The notes under the pieces are model-generated. The model saw only the letters and a program-made list of their open reading frames with translations, searched no databases and was not told the DNA's origin. A DNA stretch of 64,000 nt from Glandiceps talaboti (lineage: Eukaryota; Hemichordata; Enteropneusta; Spengelidae): contig NC_135555.1 of NCBI RefSeq assembly GCF_964340395.1, positions 4,786,501-4,850,500 of the forward strand, written 5' to 3'. Both the position numbers and the translations under genes were made by a program. Of the stretch, positions 39,391 through 53,400 are shown in pieces (the stretch's first letter is position 1; each line of letters starts with the position of its first letter).

Positions 39391-41395
39391 AAATATGTGT
39401 ACTTGCAGCAGGAAATGATCGATGCAATGTCTCGTGTTTGACACCAAGTCTCACAGATAGTGTGCTTTATTGCATACTTCTGGCATGCAAACTTTGTGAT
39501 AATATTCATTTGATCGCTAACACCATTTAGTAATGTCAAAGTCTAAACGTTTTATCATGTAAAACATAGATCATAAGTCAGTCTACAAATAGTGTTTCTT
39601 GTGTCCTTGGAAACTAGTTACCATGGCAACTAGTACCCAGTTTTATATTTGTTACATCACTTCATCATTTTCACTCAGTCAAAGTGAGTTTGGAAATGAC
39701 TGTAATTAGGATGTATAGATGGGAGGGGGTTGCCACCAACAACACTTGCGTTTAATGATGAACTGGGATGGATGTTTGGGGAGAGGGTCCTACAACAGTG
39801 ATCTGTATTTGAATATATTACTGACAAAAACTAGACTGAATGAATGGCACATGTATTATTTATTAAATTCTGTACAAGGGAAACTTTAATAGTTGAGTGA
39901 CATCATTTCATGATGTGAAATTAGACATATGTAAAGTACTGACACTTCATTTTATGATGGGAAGTGGGGTTTTAAAACCTGAAGTAGAACAAGCTAAATT
40001 ATTGGATGAGAAAACACAATAGATTACTAATGATGGTGATATAAATGGCACAATAACAGTAATGATATAAAAGAAATGGAAAGCAACTTTCACAACAAAA
40101 TGTGATCGTCTGACATTTGAACAATGCGAACAAAGAATTAGCTTATTCCCGTATTATTAGAGTCAACATGTCTCAAGCATCATATGTAGGCGGTAGTGTA
40201 GTATTCTAGTGGAGATATTGAAAAAATAATCTGTCTGCTGTCGTGATATTTCTCAAATGAAGGACAAACATTATGTATGCTTGGTTTAGAATAGACTGTT
40301 AGAATAGTTTGCACTCCTGTAACCATACATGTTGTAAGCTACAGATGCAGTCAACGAAATTCTTCTTGCAAAAAACTGTTTTAAGGTAGTTTTTCAGTGG
40401 GCGGGCAATTTTTTTGATCATTAGTGAGAGGGAAGCAAACGAGAAAATTGCGACAGAGAAGTCCTGATTTCAATAATGTCCTGATTTTGATACAAATGGA
40501 AGTCTAGAATTTGTGGAAGGGGCAGGGAATGCTGTTATTCTATTATATGCCATAATACTGGCATGGTAAAAAGGCTCCCTGTCGATCAACAACTAGTGAC
40601 ACAACAGAGTGATAATTTCCTGGGAATAGATTACACCAGGTGTACTACTGGACAGGCTTGGTAACTAGTAGGTGAGAAATTGAAACTGTGGTACTGCCAA
40701 TTACTCTAATCAGGGTAGCAGGAAAATCCCGGAATCTGGAATCATTGTGTTCATCAAAATGAATTGTTGGTATAGTGGAATTTGAAAGCACAAATGTTTT
40801 CCTGGTGGGGAGTGGGTAAATCATTCACAATATTGGGTAAGGCAGTGGGCTGGCCGGCAAGTTGAAATCCAGTGGATATTATTCACCACCCGTGGAAGGG
40901 CACATAAGAACAGCTAAACACTCTCCCAACAATTTTTGTGTACATCTGAAGCTAAACAAATTACCACAGTAGTGTGCGTATACAATGGCAAATCATTCAG
41001 TTTAGAGTTTGAATTATTGTACTGCACTGTTCCTTGCTAGCAACTTGTTTTAGGGCTGTTTACTTGATGTCATTTTCATATGAAAACGCAACTAGTTTTG
41101 TTGTGTTTACACCTAACGTTAACCAGGATATGACAAAAATGCACATGAAATCTCAACAATTTGAAAAGTAAATCATTTTCAAAACCAGATGTAAACTGAA
41201 TGTCTTCCGTAAGGGCAAAGTTTTGAGATTGTCGTTCCTACAGACAGTTGTTGGAATACAGCAGAACATATGTAATCAGTTGTTTTTTCTCATTGATTGC
41301 TATTTGCTCATTGCTTTTAGTGATCTCCTGGCCAACCACAACATGTACTGTGACATTTGTTGAGAATGTAAAAAAAAAAAATAAGCACATCGTCA

Positions 41396-42065
41396 TACCA
41401 CTTTAGACAACATTTCCTGATGAGAAACTATTTTTTCCTTTTTAGTGGCCTACAAAAATATGCCAAAAATTTATTAAAACTAAAAGCTACATCAATATTT
41501 TCAGGACAAGTGTGCTTTGGTATCGCAAATGCATGTATCAAATTATATTGAATTTGAAGTGTGCATTCTTGAGATATAGCCTAATTATCGAAAACCATTA
41601 ATTATGTAAATTTCTCGTTAATATTCTTGGGATGTTTACCGAAACCTAATCAGTTCTTGTCACTACCCTACAGAACACATGCAATAAATTTCGTTTGAAT
41701 TGAGCCAGTCGTGTTTTAGAAAATGGTGATAAAGTCGCACCACTGTAGACGACATTTCCTGAAGAGAAACTATTTTATTCTTTTTTGTGGCCAATCGAAA
41801 ATATGCCAGTAACTTATTAAAACTAAAAGCTACATTAGTAATATCTTCAGGACAGGTGCGCTTTGGTATCGCAAATGTGTGTACCAAGTTATAATGAATT
41901 TGAAGCGTGCATTCTTGAGATATACCCTAATTACCAAAAATCATTAATTACGTAAATTGCTCATTAATATTCACATGATTTTTACCAAAACCTGATCAAG
42001 TCTTGCCATTACCCTACGGAATACGTCTTCAAAATTTCGTTTGAATTGAGCAAGCCGTTATGGAG
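41396..42065 (+). repeat. Two tandem copies of a 342-bp repeat ending in a CAGA-rich tail
   Basis: Copies at about 41396-41738 and 41739-42065 share long near-identical blocks such as GACATTTCCTGA, AAACTAAAAGCTACAT, TTTGGTATCGCAAATG and TTTCGTTTGAATTGAGC. The second copy runs into an (ACAGAC)n stretch (about 42073-42110), while the first runs straight into the second. The tail suggests a retroposed or SINE-like family, but no RNA polymerase III boxes were seen. Confidence 0.75.
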
Positions 42066-44026
42066 AAAACGTTGACACAGACAGACAGACACACAGACAC
42101 AGACACACAGACTTCCACCCATAAATATATCTCTTCCTTACAGAAGAAATGATCCTTTTCCATTTTAGTCTGTGTAAATGGGCAAAAATGGAGAGAGTCG
42201 ATGATTGCATTGTGTAAATCACTGAAAACACAACAGTGATGTACAAACACGCACATAAGCCATGTCTTTATGTTTGTTCATGTGCAACAGCATCATTTTT
42301 GATTTTTTTTTTTGTCTTTGGTGTTTTTGTTTAAATGGTAAAAAAAATCTTTGTAGTGGATCTTGTATGTAGACCTATGACATACATGCATTCACAATCA
42401 CACATGACTTATAAATTGGGAGGGTAGCCAATTATAATTTGCCTGAAGATCAGCTTAGATTTAGTACAGCAGTGGGTGGTCATTTCGCATTCAAAACCAA
42501 TTCCTGTGCCTCCAATGGCATAATATAAGCCTTGGCATGGTATAGAGAGCTTTTTGAGAATACGAACACAAAGACAAGTCTTAGTGCTAGGATTTTGCAG
42601 TGATGATCCTTTAAAGGTACTGTACAGTGAACATAAATTACCATGAAAGGTTGAATATCAGGTACATCATAGTTTGGGAAATCTACGATAAAGACTTAAT
42701 TTTGCTTGTTTTGGTTGGTTTTGCATTATTAACTACATTATTTACATGGTCACTCATAAATTTGTGAAATACACAAATGTCTTTTTCATTTTTTTTTCAT
42801 TTGAGTACTAGATTCAACCGTTGTAATTTGGCACAGGCGATTTATGATTTTGTACAAATAGAAAGAAATAGAAAGCATGATTGGTAGGAGTGCCACACTT
42901 TAGAGTTACTCAGCAAACTATGCAAACTATAATATGAAGCTTTGTCTGTCATATGGAATTTGTAGACACTAGGGATTATAACAACGCCTTTAGCTGTCCA
43001 TATTGAGGGGCAAATGTGGCTGACACACGACCTTGCTAAATGTACAGATCGTTTTCCAACAAATAAAAGAACAAAGATTACCAACATACCATTAGAAATA
43101 AATGCTGTCGTAAGTAAAAGTATTAGATTTAAAGCCTCCCAAGGACAAGTCTTCCGTCATCACCACTATACTGTTACATTTTGAATGTGGGAAAGTTACG
43201 TGGCCGATTTCTGGTGCGACTCAACTTCGAAAACAGGTCCTTACTGTATGATGAAACGACTTGAGTTATGTGTACTTGAGCTTTCTGTAAGTTTTATAAT
43301 ATATACAATACAGACTTTTGTACACATATGTAGAAAAGAAGTCTCCTATTTGTAGTCCCCTTATGTCTCCCTAACAAAACTTTATTTTGTCTATTCTGCA
43401 ACCAACATAAAAGATGTTTAGAAGTTGTCTCTTCTTTTTGTGTCTTTTACTGTGCAGGTGTGCTGTACTGCAGACAATTTCAGACTATCAGTTATATGCT
43501 ATGGGGTGTTCATTACTTTCAACCCCACCATATGGTACCTTATATAGCCCAAATGGGGGACTGTTGAGCAATTTGATGGACATGGTTATACAAGCAAACA
43601 ATTACAAGAACAAAAATATAGAGCAGACTATCTGTACAAATGAGGCAGTTTCAATTTTGTCAATTTTTCTTTCAATCTTTAGTACAGACAATCTTTGGAA
43701 CATGTTTTTGTAGTTTTTGTCTTGTTCAAAAAAATGTGCACATCAAATCTCTGTGCAAGTCCCCCTTTGATCTATAAGAGGTACATTACTTAGTGGCAGT
43801 GACAGAGACAAGAGCATTGAAGACCCTGTGTTCTGTAGTACAGAGTTAGTGTTCACGATGACAACAAATGTTCCCATCCTATACTATTTTTGTGTCCCCT
43901 GCTAACCAAATGGAACAGTCTAAGGGTGGACAATACAATGTACAGCATAAACAGTAAAACAAATGATCAGTTTATACGTCTCACTTATAACATGTTCTAG
44001 TTTAGCACAGACAAGTAAGTCGGTGA

Positions 44027-44193
44027 CAGTGTGCCCTCCAATTTGACGCGCCACTGATGCACATAATTTCTAGTGACTCACCAAAAATTGGTATTCCCCT
44101 ATCTCTTGCTATGTGGTGACTCACAAGAAATCCCAGTTCTTCTCATTTTGACTCGCAACAAAAACAATTTAGCTATCATTAGAGGGCACACTG
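44027..44193 (+). mobile_element. hAT-like MITE, copy 1, with 8-bp target duplication
   Basis: The ends read CAGTGTGCCCTCCAAT and ATTAGAGGGCACACTG, inverted repeats with one mismatch in 16. Flanks are GTCGGTGA on the left and GTCTGTGA on the right (7 of 8), fitting an 8-bp hAT target duplication. A second copy lies inverted at 47414-47588. Confidence 0.82.
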
Positions 44194-44415
44194 GTCTGTG
44201 ATTTTAGGTACATTGATCTGTGTACTTCATAGTGCATGATGATTGTAGTAAATTAGTTCACACCTTCATGCATCATTCACTTGTCACATTATATTTATCA
44301 ATACTGTCACTGTCACTATAAGTAATACTTCACACATAATGGTTCCATTTTAATGACATAATCTTTTCCTTTCTTTTTTGTCATCTCTCTCCAGGTTCAT
44401 TACCAGAAGGTTGTC

Positions 44416-47400
44416 ATGATGGCGGCTTCACAGCTCACTGTCTTGTTATTGTGTATTTCAAGCCTAATTATTTCAGTGCAAGGCGAGAAGTAAGTGACAT
44501 TTTTAGCACAACTGAACTGAACACTGATACTAACATGCTAAGCATTGACCATGACCTTCGTCCCCCAAAGTCAAATCACAAATTGTATTCCTTTGGAAGT
44601 TTTATACATAGCGACATCATTCACATTCACTTTCATATTCACATTGTTAGACGTAAGTTTATTATATTTTGAGACTGTCATCTTCAAGGTCAAATTTAAA
44701 TTTGCTCCACACTAATATCATAAAATACTAACCTTTCTGGTAAGATTGTGAAAACTATAATTCAGACAGCACAGTACATGTTGTGTCGGGTACTATATCT
44801 TCCAGTGCAGGAGACTTGTGTAGTTCGGGAAAGGTAGCATACTAATTTAGTTTGGGAAAGACAATACACTGTACATACATTGTACACAGTGAACCAGATG
44901 AAGATAGCTGTTAGTCATCGAAATATTGGAAGACTAAGATATCTTATTGCGCATGTGATTGATGAAATTAAGTTTAGTTGAGAATTCTACACAGAATGAA
45001 ACTATTTGAACACAGTTGACTGTGAAAGATACTTTGCTTTTCTGATTTATCTACTTTGAGTTAAGCACTGTGAAAATGGAATTTTTTAAATAAGATTTCA
45101 TGCTGCATATTATTTTCATTTTTGATGTACAATTGTTTCTTTTCCACCATTCTTTGTTTTTCCATGATAGTTCATATATTGTACTGTGCCCGAAAACAAT
45201 CAGACCTGGTGTGCCTTTTACAGTTAGTGTAAACATATTGCAAAGCAATGGTCAACCTGTGACTGTGATGGCTGCCCTTGGTAACAAAGATACAGACACA
45301 CCAGTAGTCAGGAACACTTTGAACATGGAACAGGGAGAACTGGGTGAAATTCAACTGACTGTAAGTTTGAGAAAATTCCTGAATGTAATGATATCATTTC
45401 ATCTCATGAATGTACATGACTGCATATCTGTCAGGGTTTCACCAAGGTTATTGAGAGTATTGGGAAAACAACAAACAACGCCTCCTTTCTTCTGAAATGA
45501 AATCTTAGTTATGTTTTCACCTTCAGACTTCCAAGGCGTTTGTTCCTTAGCCTGGTAAACAAGAAGTGAATTTCTGATTCCTTGATTTTCAAGACTTTGT
45601 CAAGTAATTTTTAAATGTAATATAAGTCCCCCGAAAGGAAGACTATAGTAATTACAATGGGCTTGTCCATCAGTCCATATGTCTTTGTCCATAATGTGTC
45701 ATTTCTCTGATTGGCGATATCCGGATGATTTCAATCCAACCTGGTACAGAGGTGACATATCATAGAGAATATATGCATATGCATGTTACTTTATTTTTTG
45801 TACATACATGTATGCCAATTCTACCAAATGTCAGCCATATCTGTCGTCAAAAAATAAATATTTACTGCATAACCAGAAAACTATAATATTGAGAGACACC
45901 ATTCAAGTGTCTACCCCATTATCATTAGATACAAGCTGTCTTTTAAGATTTTGACCTTGACCTTGAGGATCAATTATCAAAATTGAACCATTTTTTGCTT
46001 ATCACAGACACTTTGCAGTATTTATTTGTTACCAACGTTCTCTTTTAAATCAGAGGTGGGGGGGGGGGGGGGGGGGGTTCTGTGTAGGACTTGTCTTATT
46101 TTTGTAACTATGTTCTTTTTACAGTTGCCTACAGATACAAGTGTAAACTCTTATCAGTTGACTGTTTCTGGGTCTGGTGGACTTACATTTGAGAACTCTA
46201 CTGATATCACCATTGATTCCAAGAGTTTTTCAATTCTAATACAGACAGATAAAGCAATCTACAAGCCAGGACAGACAGGTCAGTTGAATTGCGTTTTATT
46301 CCACCAGAAATTGAAAAAAAATGAAAACAGTTGCAAATTACTGGTCAATCATGTTACTTGCCTTGAAACATTTCCCAACTTGACCCCCAAATACCCACAC
46401 AGAGACTCAATTCTCAAGTTTTTACCCTATATACATGTAATACTCTTTTAGATTGATAGTTTAACTCTATTTTTCAGTTACTGTGTTAGGTGTATTTTAC
46501 TGTAATGTCAAAAGTTTGATTTTTAATTCTTTGTCTTGTCTTGTCTTGTCTTGTCTTGTTTTACAAGTGTAGTATCATCACAATCCATATTTTGGTATTT
46601 GTTGAGTATATTTTTTATTGTTGGAGCCAGTAAATCAGACTTGTCCCATTGGTTATCTTTGGAATAAATAAAATGTTCTCAGGCCCAACAAATCTGACCA
46701 ACTTTGCTGTATTTTATGATGTATCTTCAGGGGTGAACAAATCAACTGGTCCTGGGTCCGGGACTGGCGATTTTTGGGCTGACCACACAAATTTTAAGTT
46801 GTCTGGTCCAGCGGACCAGTACATATGTTAAAAAGTTGTCTGAATATACATATTAGTAGGCAACATTTAATGTTTCACATTAGCGGGACCTGGGACCACT
46901 AATTCTTTCAGCAGGACCACTGGAATTTTTAAGGTACTGGTCCAGGGACCACCAGTTCACAAAATGATTTGTTCACCCCTGATCTTATCAAGGACAATCG
47001 TTACATTTAAATCTTTCATGGGTGACAATCATGCCAAGAAAATTTAGCAATGTTAGTAAGATTTTTTGTTGGGTTAGATGTGTGTATCTGGCTTCTGTTG
47101 TAATAAAAGTTGAGTTGACTTATTCAGATTTGTTATAAGCATACAGTTTTCATTAACTGTGTTTTCACAGTAAAAACAAGCAATGAAAAACTTATTTTTG
47201 TATGTGTTGAGTTTGTTTCCTTTCCTTTTTAGTGAAATACCGAGCCTTGGCTATGTATCCATACACTGGAACATACACCGGAAAATTTGATATAGAAATT
47301 AAGGTATTGTGAATGTATGGACCTGACAACCCTATTTCTATTTGTGAAACAGCCTAGTCCTTAGAGAATGTATTAGGATTCAACCAAAGTTAGTATTAGA

Positions 47401-50400
47401 TAGGGATGATGAGCAGCATGCCCTTTAATGATAGCCAGTTTGTTTTGTTTTGAGTCAAAATGAGAAAAACTGGAATTTCTTGCAAGTCACCACATAGTAA
47501 GAGATAGGGGAACACCAAATTTCGGAGTGTCACTAGAAATTATTCATGTGCATCAGTGGCACGTCAAATTGGCTTAGAGGGCACACTGGTGATGAGATTA
47601 TTATTATGTCATTAATTTTAGTTTTAATATTTAAATATTTTCATTCACTAAGTAGAGTTAATTTGAGCAATTAAAAGTGCAATAAAAATATCAAATACTT
47701 TTAGTATTTGGATGACTGACAGCCATTGTCATCTGGCAATGACACGGAAAAGGTCACAACTTCAAGCCTAAGGGATGATTCCACAATGTCACACAAGCTC
47801 ATTGAATGAACTTCTCTTGTTGGTGGGGGTTGGGGGAGGGGGAGGGGTTTGACCTTTCTGAGGTCTTCACATTGGCCCATACAATATAAATTCCTATTTC
47901 AGTCACTCTGTTATGGCTAATTTTTCTCTGATATTTTTTTTTTGGTCCAGGACCCACAAGATAATATGATACAACGTAACACAGACCTGCAGGATTCTGT
48001 ATATGGTGTGGTAGAGGGAGAGTTGATCACATCAACCCAACCTTTGTTAGGAGATTGGACTATCATAGTTACTGCAACAGAAACTGTAAGATATCAAATT
48101 TTCTGTACACATCACATTTCTGGGATGTAGAATCAGTATTAGACAGAAACACTAACCACATATTTATGTACTCTCTTTTTGAAAGCATATGTGTCCCTAA
48201 AGGAGATATTGTACTCGGATTGTAGCTTCCAGGTACCAGTTCCACTAAGGCGCCACACAGATTGTCTTTCAGCAATTCTAAACCAACCTGAGGAAAGGTT
48301 AATGCACTCTAATGAATACTGATACCCATACCTTGACTATAGGGTTAGAATTTCTACCAGTACCAATACAAAGAGAAACTACTTTAGCTACAAGACCTGA
48401 GGACAGGCAAATCTGTTGGGTCATAATGTTTGAATACATGTAGTTAAAAATGGCCAGCTCTTTATGAGGCTGTCATCAGTCCCTTAGAAGATTTTTTTTT
48501 AAATCTCTATCGTTCAAATGTTTGTGTAAAAATGACCTCACCTGGTATTTGGTGGGGACATTACTTATGATGTCTAGTGGGGAAATTGTTCAAATCAACA
48601 TGATAATATACCATTGTGACTTTGTACAACATATAGATTCTACTTGACTTTGTAACGAGCATATGCCTTTATCATGAACTATAGACTGATCATGTCATCA
48701 ACATCATCATAGCTACATTGTATTACAAGTTGTCAGTTGTGATATTTCAGACTTGTGAAATGGTAATGTTCACAAAACTATAACATCTCAATCACTACCT
48801 AGTCATACTCTTACACAATAGGCCATTGCAGCCTGCAAACAGGAAATTGAGAATACAGCACCCTCACTCAAATTGGGGGTATGATCACCTCATAGTACCA
48901 TTTCTTTAGAGCTTTCCTCTTGGTATTCTGTAGAAGTGTAAATCAGGGATGTTTATCATATTGTTCAGACATCAAGGAAAGCAGCAGTGCTCTATGATTA
49001 ACCAAGCAACCTATACCATGTATACCCCCAGTGTACACATAGACAGGAAGTAGAGTGCCACCATGGCAAATTTTGGGAGTTGTTTGTAAAATTTCATTCT
49101 CTCCAGAAACTGAAGTCAATTTAGATATACTATTGTATCTTCTGCCCATGGTTTGACACTGAAATCAATTTAAGTAGTTTACCTTTCATATATGTTTTGA
49201 CAAAGAAAATATGTTTTTGGATCAGTTCGAGTATAAACCATCGGCTAGCAAAAACATGGCAAATTCCATTAGAATGTGCGATGGGATGTGCTAACTTTGA
49301 AGGACAAAGACTATGATCTCATCCGATATTGCACCTCACCAGAAAGTCACAACAAAGATCTGAATGTGTCATCTTTTTACAATAGGGAACTTGCAATTCA
49401 GGCTGAGCATGCTCAGACGCAAAGGACTATGGGATTATCTGTGGTTATCATAATACCTAATCTGGAGCTACTGATAAAATTAACCCCTATTAAAATTGTC
49501 AGGGTCACTATGAATTGTGATCATTTGTGGTTACAAACAAAGTATCGACATTGTTTACAATACTAATTGATAAGTATTTATTATCACTTTTCCCATGATG
49601 CAACATTCAACATGGCGGGTTTGCAAGTTCCCTATTAACCTGTATGCTGTTCAAGGATTTAGAGCACCATCCAAATTTAGGTATCTTTTCCTTACAGACA
49701 AATAAAGCAAACAGACTTTTTTTTAACTACCAGAATTAACTGAGTATCTAGGAATGTTAGTGTAGTAAACACTCACACATTACATTAACATGGAAATGCT
49801 ATAGCTGTCTCTAATTTTTGGCCTACCATATACCTAGAAAATATATTTCAAGTTTGTTTGCCCTTCTTTGAGAAGAAAGCTTATCTGATATGTCTTTTTT
49901 TTATTTCAGGGCCAGGCTCAAGAGAAAGTATTTACTATTGAAGAGTATGGTGAGTAACTTTTTAAACACCCCCCCCCCCCCCAGCCTTTCAAGTGGTGCC
50001 CAAGGGGGCTATTACAATGGGCTTTGCCATGGGTTAGTATGTATTCATATCTCTGACACAGCATGGCTAATTTCTATCAAACGTGGCACAAAAATGGGGT
50101 ATATGACATATGCAAATTTGATTGAATGATAGTCATATTTGTTGTTAAAAAGCAAAATTTACTAAATAACTAGATATACTTAAATGTGTTGATCACATTG
50201 GTAAAACAAAGTAAATAGTTCTTGTTTACACGTCCAAGGGTTCTAATTAGTTATGAACAATGTTTTGCTTGTTCAGGTCAATCTTGTTACCATGGCAATA
50301 CCAATGACAAGACATTACTATTGCAACACAAAAGCTATTTGTAGTATTTTCAATATTGTACTGTTCAGATTTATTGTTGTTGTGATGAAAAAAGGACCTA

Positions 50401-53400
50401 TTTATTTGATGAGGTCTGTTGAGTTCATAGTTCATAGTTCATAGTTCATAGTTCATAGTTCATAGTTCATAGTTCATAGATATGACATGTCATGCCATAC
50501 TAATGTAAACCTGGAAATTTTTGCTGAACACTTACCTTCACTAATTTCGCTAGAAAACAAAAATGCAAAAATAAATGCCTTCTTTTAGATTAAAACAATG
50601 TGCTAGTCTGGAAATTAGTGTTTAAGAACCAGCTGCAGACTGTAAAATCGCAAAATTTTCTAGTATCATCAGTTTTGAGAAGCATGATGTGTCGTACAGT
50701 CAATATACATGTATTTCTTGTCTAATTTCATTACATAGTTTTACCAAAGTTTGAAGTGAAAGTGACTTTACCATCATTTGCTGTGGAACAGGACAGGAAA
50801 GTTGTGGGTACAGTAAAATCTGAGTAAGTCAGTGTCTATTCAATATATTTTGTATGTATGTCTAGAAATGTTTTTATACTGTGAACAAAAGGATAACTTT
50901 ATTTTCACTATTTTCAGTTTTGCCTCTGAAATACATCATATGGCTTACCATTTTCACTTAAAATTCATGACAAACAATCCTCAGATTTGATATTATGCCT
51001 GAAATTAAAATTTCATTAGGTTTTACAGCAAACAAGTCAACAAATAAGTCATACAGAATCACATGACATTTTACATGCTACACATCTTTTCATTTCATCG
51101 ACTGGGGAAAGTGGTGCCCAAACTACAAAAATTATGAGAGGCATGTTAACACCACTAATGTAGAGTATCGCGTGGATCAGGTTTGGTAGTATATATTGTG
51201 GTCATTCATAATTCACTGACATTGATATTTTTTTTTAAAACATTTCAGATATACGTATGGAAAACCAGTCAAAGGAACTGTTGTACTGAAAGCACAATTA
51301 ACAAGATATGTTTATGGTAGATCCCTTGATGAAATACAAAATCAATATATTGAACAAACAAAAGAGGTAGGCAAAATGCAAATAGTTTGAAAAGTAATGT
51401 AGGTGATTCGACAATTTGAACAAACATCATCTAAGAGATGAGTCCCTTGAGTGCCTATGCTCTTCAGTATAAAACTGCTAGCATGAAAATATTCAATGTG
51501 CAACTTGAATACATTATTTCTGCTGACTCCCATGATGCACTAGCCCTTAGCAAAGATACCCTATAAAGGTACAAGGTCATTGATGTTTCGCTGAAATCAC
51601 TTTTAATTGTAGCAGGTGTAAAATCATGAAATGGCTGTCAAGAACACACATTTTATGAAAATGCCTTTTATTTCCTGGAGTGGCATTTGCCTTGAAGCAC
51701 ATAATACATTCAAGCCATGTACAAAACTGAAAGGGAATATCAGAGTATTTTAATTATTATCAAAATGTTACATTAAAGAACTTACATTCATATGTAAAGT
51801 GACCAGTATGGGTACCTTTCACTGCCATATTACAAACACTGAAACAGGTGTGCAAGAAAGGGCTTACTACAGTACTACATGCATGTTGGGCAAATCAAGA
51901 GTGCTAGTAAATGGGCCCCAGGCGCTTATACAGGGAGGTATATGCTATGGAATTCTTGATGGGCCCCGGGCTCTTATACAGGGAGGTGTATGCTATGGAA
52001 TTCTTGATGGGCCCCGGGCTCTTATACAGGGAGGTATATGCTATGGAATTCTTTACGGGCCCTGGGCTCTTACACAGGAAGGTATATGCTATGGAATTCT
52101 TTACGGGCCTCAGGCTCTTATACAGGGAGGTGTATGCTATGGAATTCTTACGGGCCTCGGGCTCTTATACAGGGAGGTGTATGCTATGGAATTCTTACGG
52201 GCCTCAGGCTCCTACACAGGAAGGTGTATGTTATGGAATTCTTGATGGGCCCCGGGCTCTTATACAGGAAGGTGTATGTTATGGAATTCTTGATGGGCCC
52301 TGGGCTCCTACACAGGAAGGTGTATGTTATGGAATTCTTGATGGGCCCTGGGCTCCTACACATGGAGGTGTATGTTATGGAATTCTTGATGGGCCCTGGG
52401 CTCCTACACAGGAAGGTGTATGTTATGGAATTCTTTACGGGCATCGGGCTCCTACACAGGAAGGTGTATGTTATGGAATTGTTGATGGGCCCCGGGCTCT
52501 TTTATACACAGGAAGGTGTATGTTATGGAATTCTTGATGGGCCCCGAGCTCTTATACGGGAAGGTGTATGTTATGGAATTCTTGATGGGCCTCTGGCTCT
52601 TACACAGGAAGGTGTATGTTATGGAATTCTTGATGGGCTTCGGGCTCTTACACAGGGAGGTGTGTGCTATTGAATTCTTTACGGGCATTTGGTTTTTGTT
52701 GTATCATCCTTTTTTTCTTTTTCTTTTTTCTGATGACACAATTTGCAGATTGATGGTGAAACAGACTTTGAATTCAGCATGACTGACATTCAGAACATAT
52801 TGAATAATAGGGCTTTCCCTGATGGAGATATATTAACAGTAGAGGCTAAGGTCACTGAAAAGCTGACAGGAATATCCCAAAGTGCAGAAGCAGAGATGAA
52901 TTTTTATTCACTTCCTGTCAAGATGGAGTTTCTACCAATATCACCTAACACTTACAAGCCAGGAATGAAGTACACTGCATTTGTAAGTATGGGTACTTAC
53001 TACTTCTTTTAAGAGCTTATCGAATGAAAATAATTACATGGATGTTGAGAGATTACTAAAACTGGTTTCCAAGTTTGTGCCCAAGTTCACTTCATATGTT
53101 GAATTGTATGTGAAATTAGATTAAATTTTTATGATCTATCTGTATAAGAGACCGATCACCATCCAAGTATTGCTTTATTGAAGTAATAGACAGTGAGTTT
53201 CCTCATTTTTCATTCACTAGGATACTTTCCAGAGAGACATGTGTGCATCTATTTTGTATGTGAAAATGTATAAGTAAATCCTAGAAATTTAAATAGTCAT
53301 GACATGCCAGAGTGAACTTGTTCAAAGTAGAATTACTTACAATAGTATAATAGTAACCATATCATTCATGTTATGAATACATTGGATGTGTATTTCAAGA

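Larger units (their letters stand above)
37221..44394. other. Region between APRT promoter and first macroglobulin coding exon
   Basis: No complete gene was found in about 7 kb. It contains a (GTTTT)n microsatellite (about 37648-37687), a LINE 3' fragment on the minus strand (38505-38984), a repeat copy rich in CCTGGCAAC-type words (39160-39390), a 342-bp tandem duplication (41396-42065) and a hAT-like MITE (44027-44193). It may be a 5'-UTR intron of the macroglobulin gene. The open frame at 43414-43713 begins with a hydrophobic stretch but has no other support. Confidence 0.5.

Noticed and set aside
41396-42110. Direct repeats considered as a CRISPR array
   Set aside because: Unit length, lack of short regular repeats with unique spacers, and the animal gene context rule it out.
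43414-43713. 99-aa frame with a hydrophobic N-terminus, resembling a secreted peptide
   Set aside because: There is no splice or family support, the sequence after the hydrophobic stretch is low in information and the locus is AT-rich. Chance is likelier, although its position upstream of the macroglobulin gene was noted.
51799-52782. Open frames up to about 210 aa on plus and about 86 aa on minus
   Set aside because: They arise from the 48-bp minisatellite. Unit length changes shift frame and flanking exons splice correctly without them.
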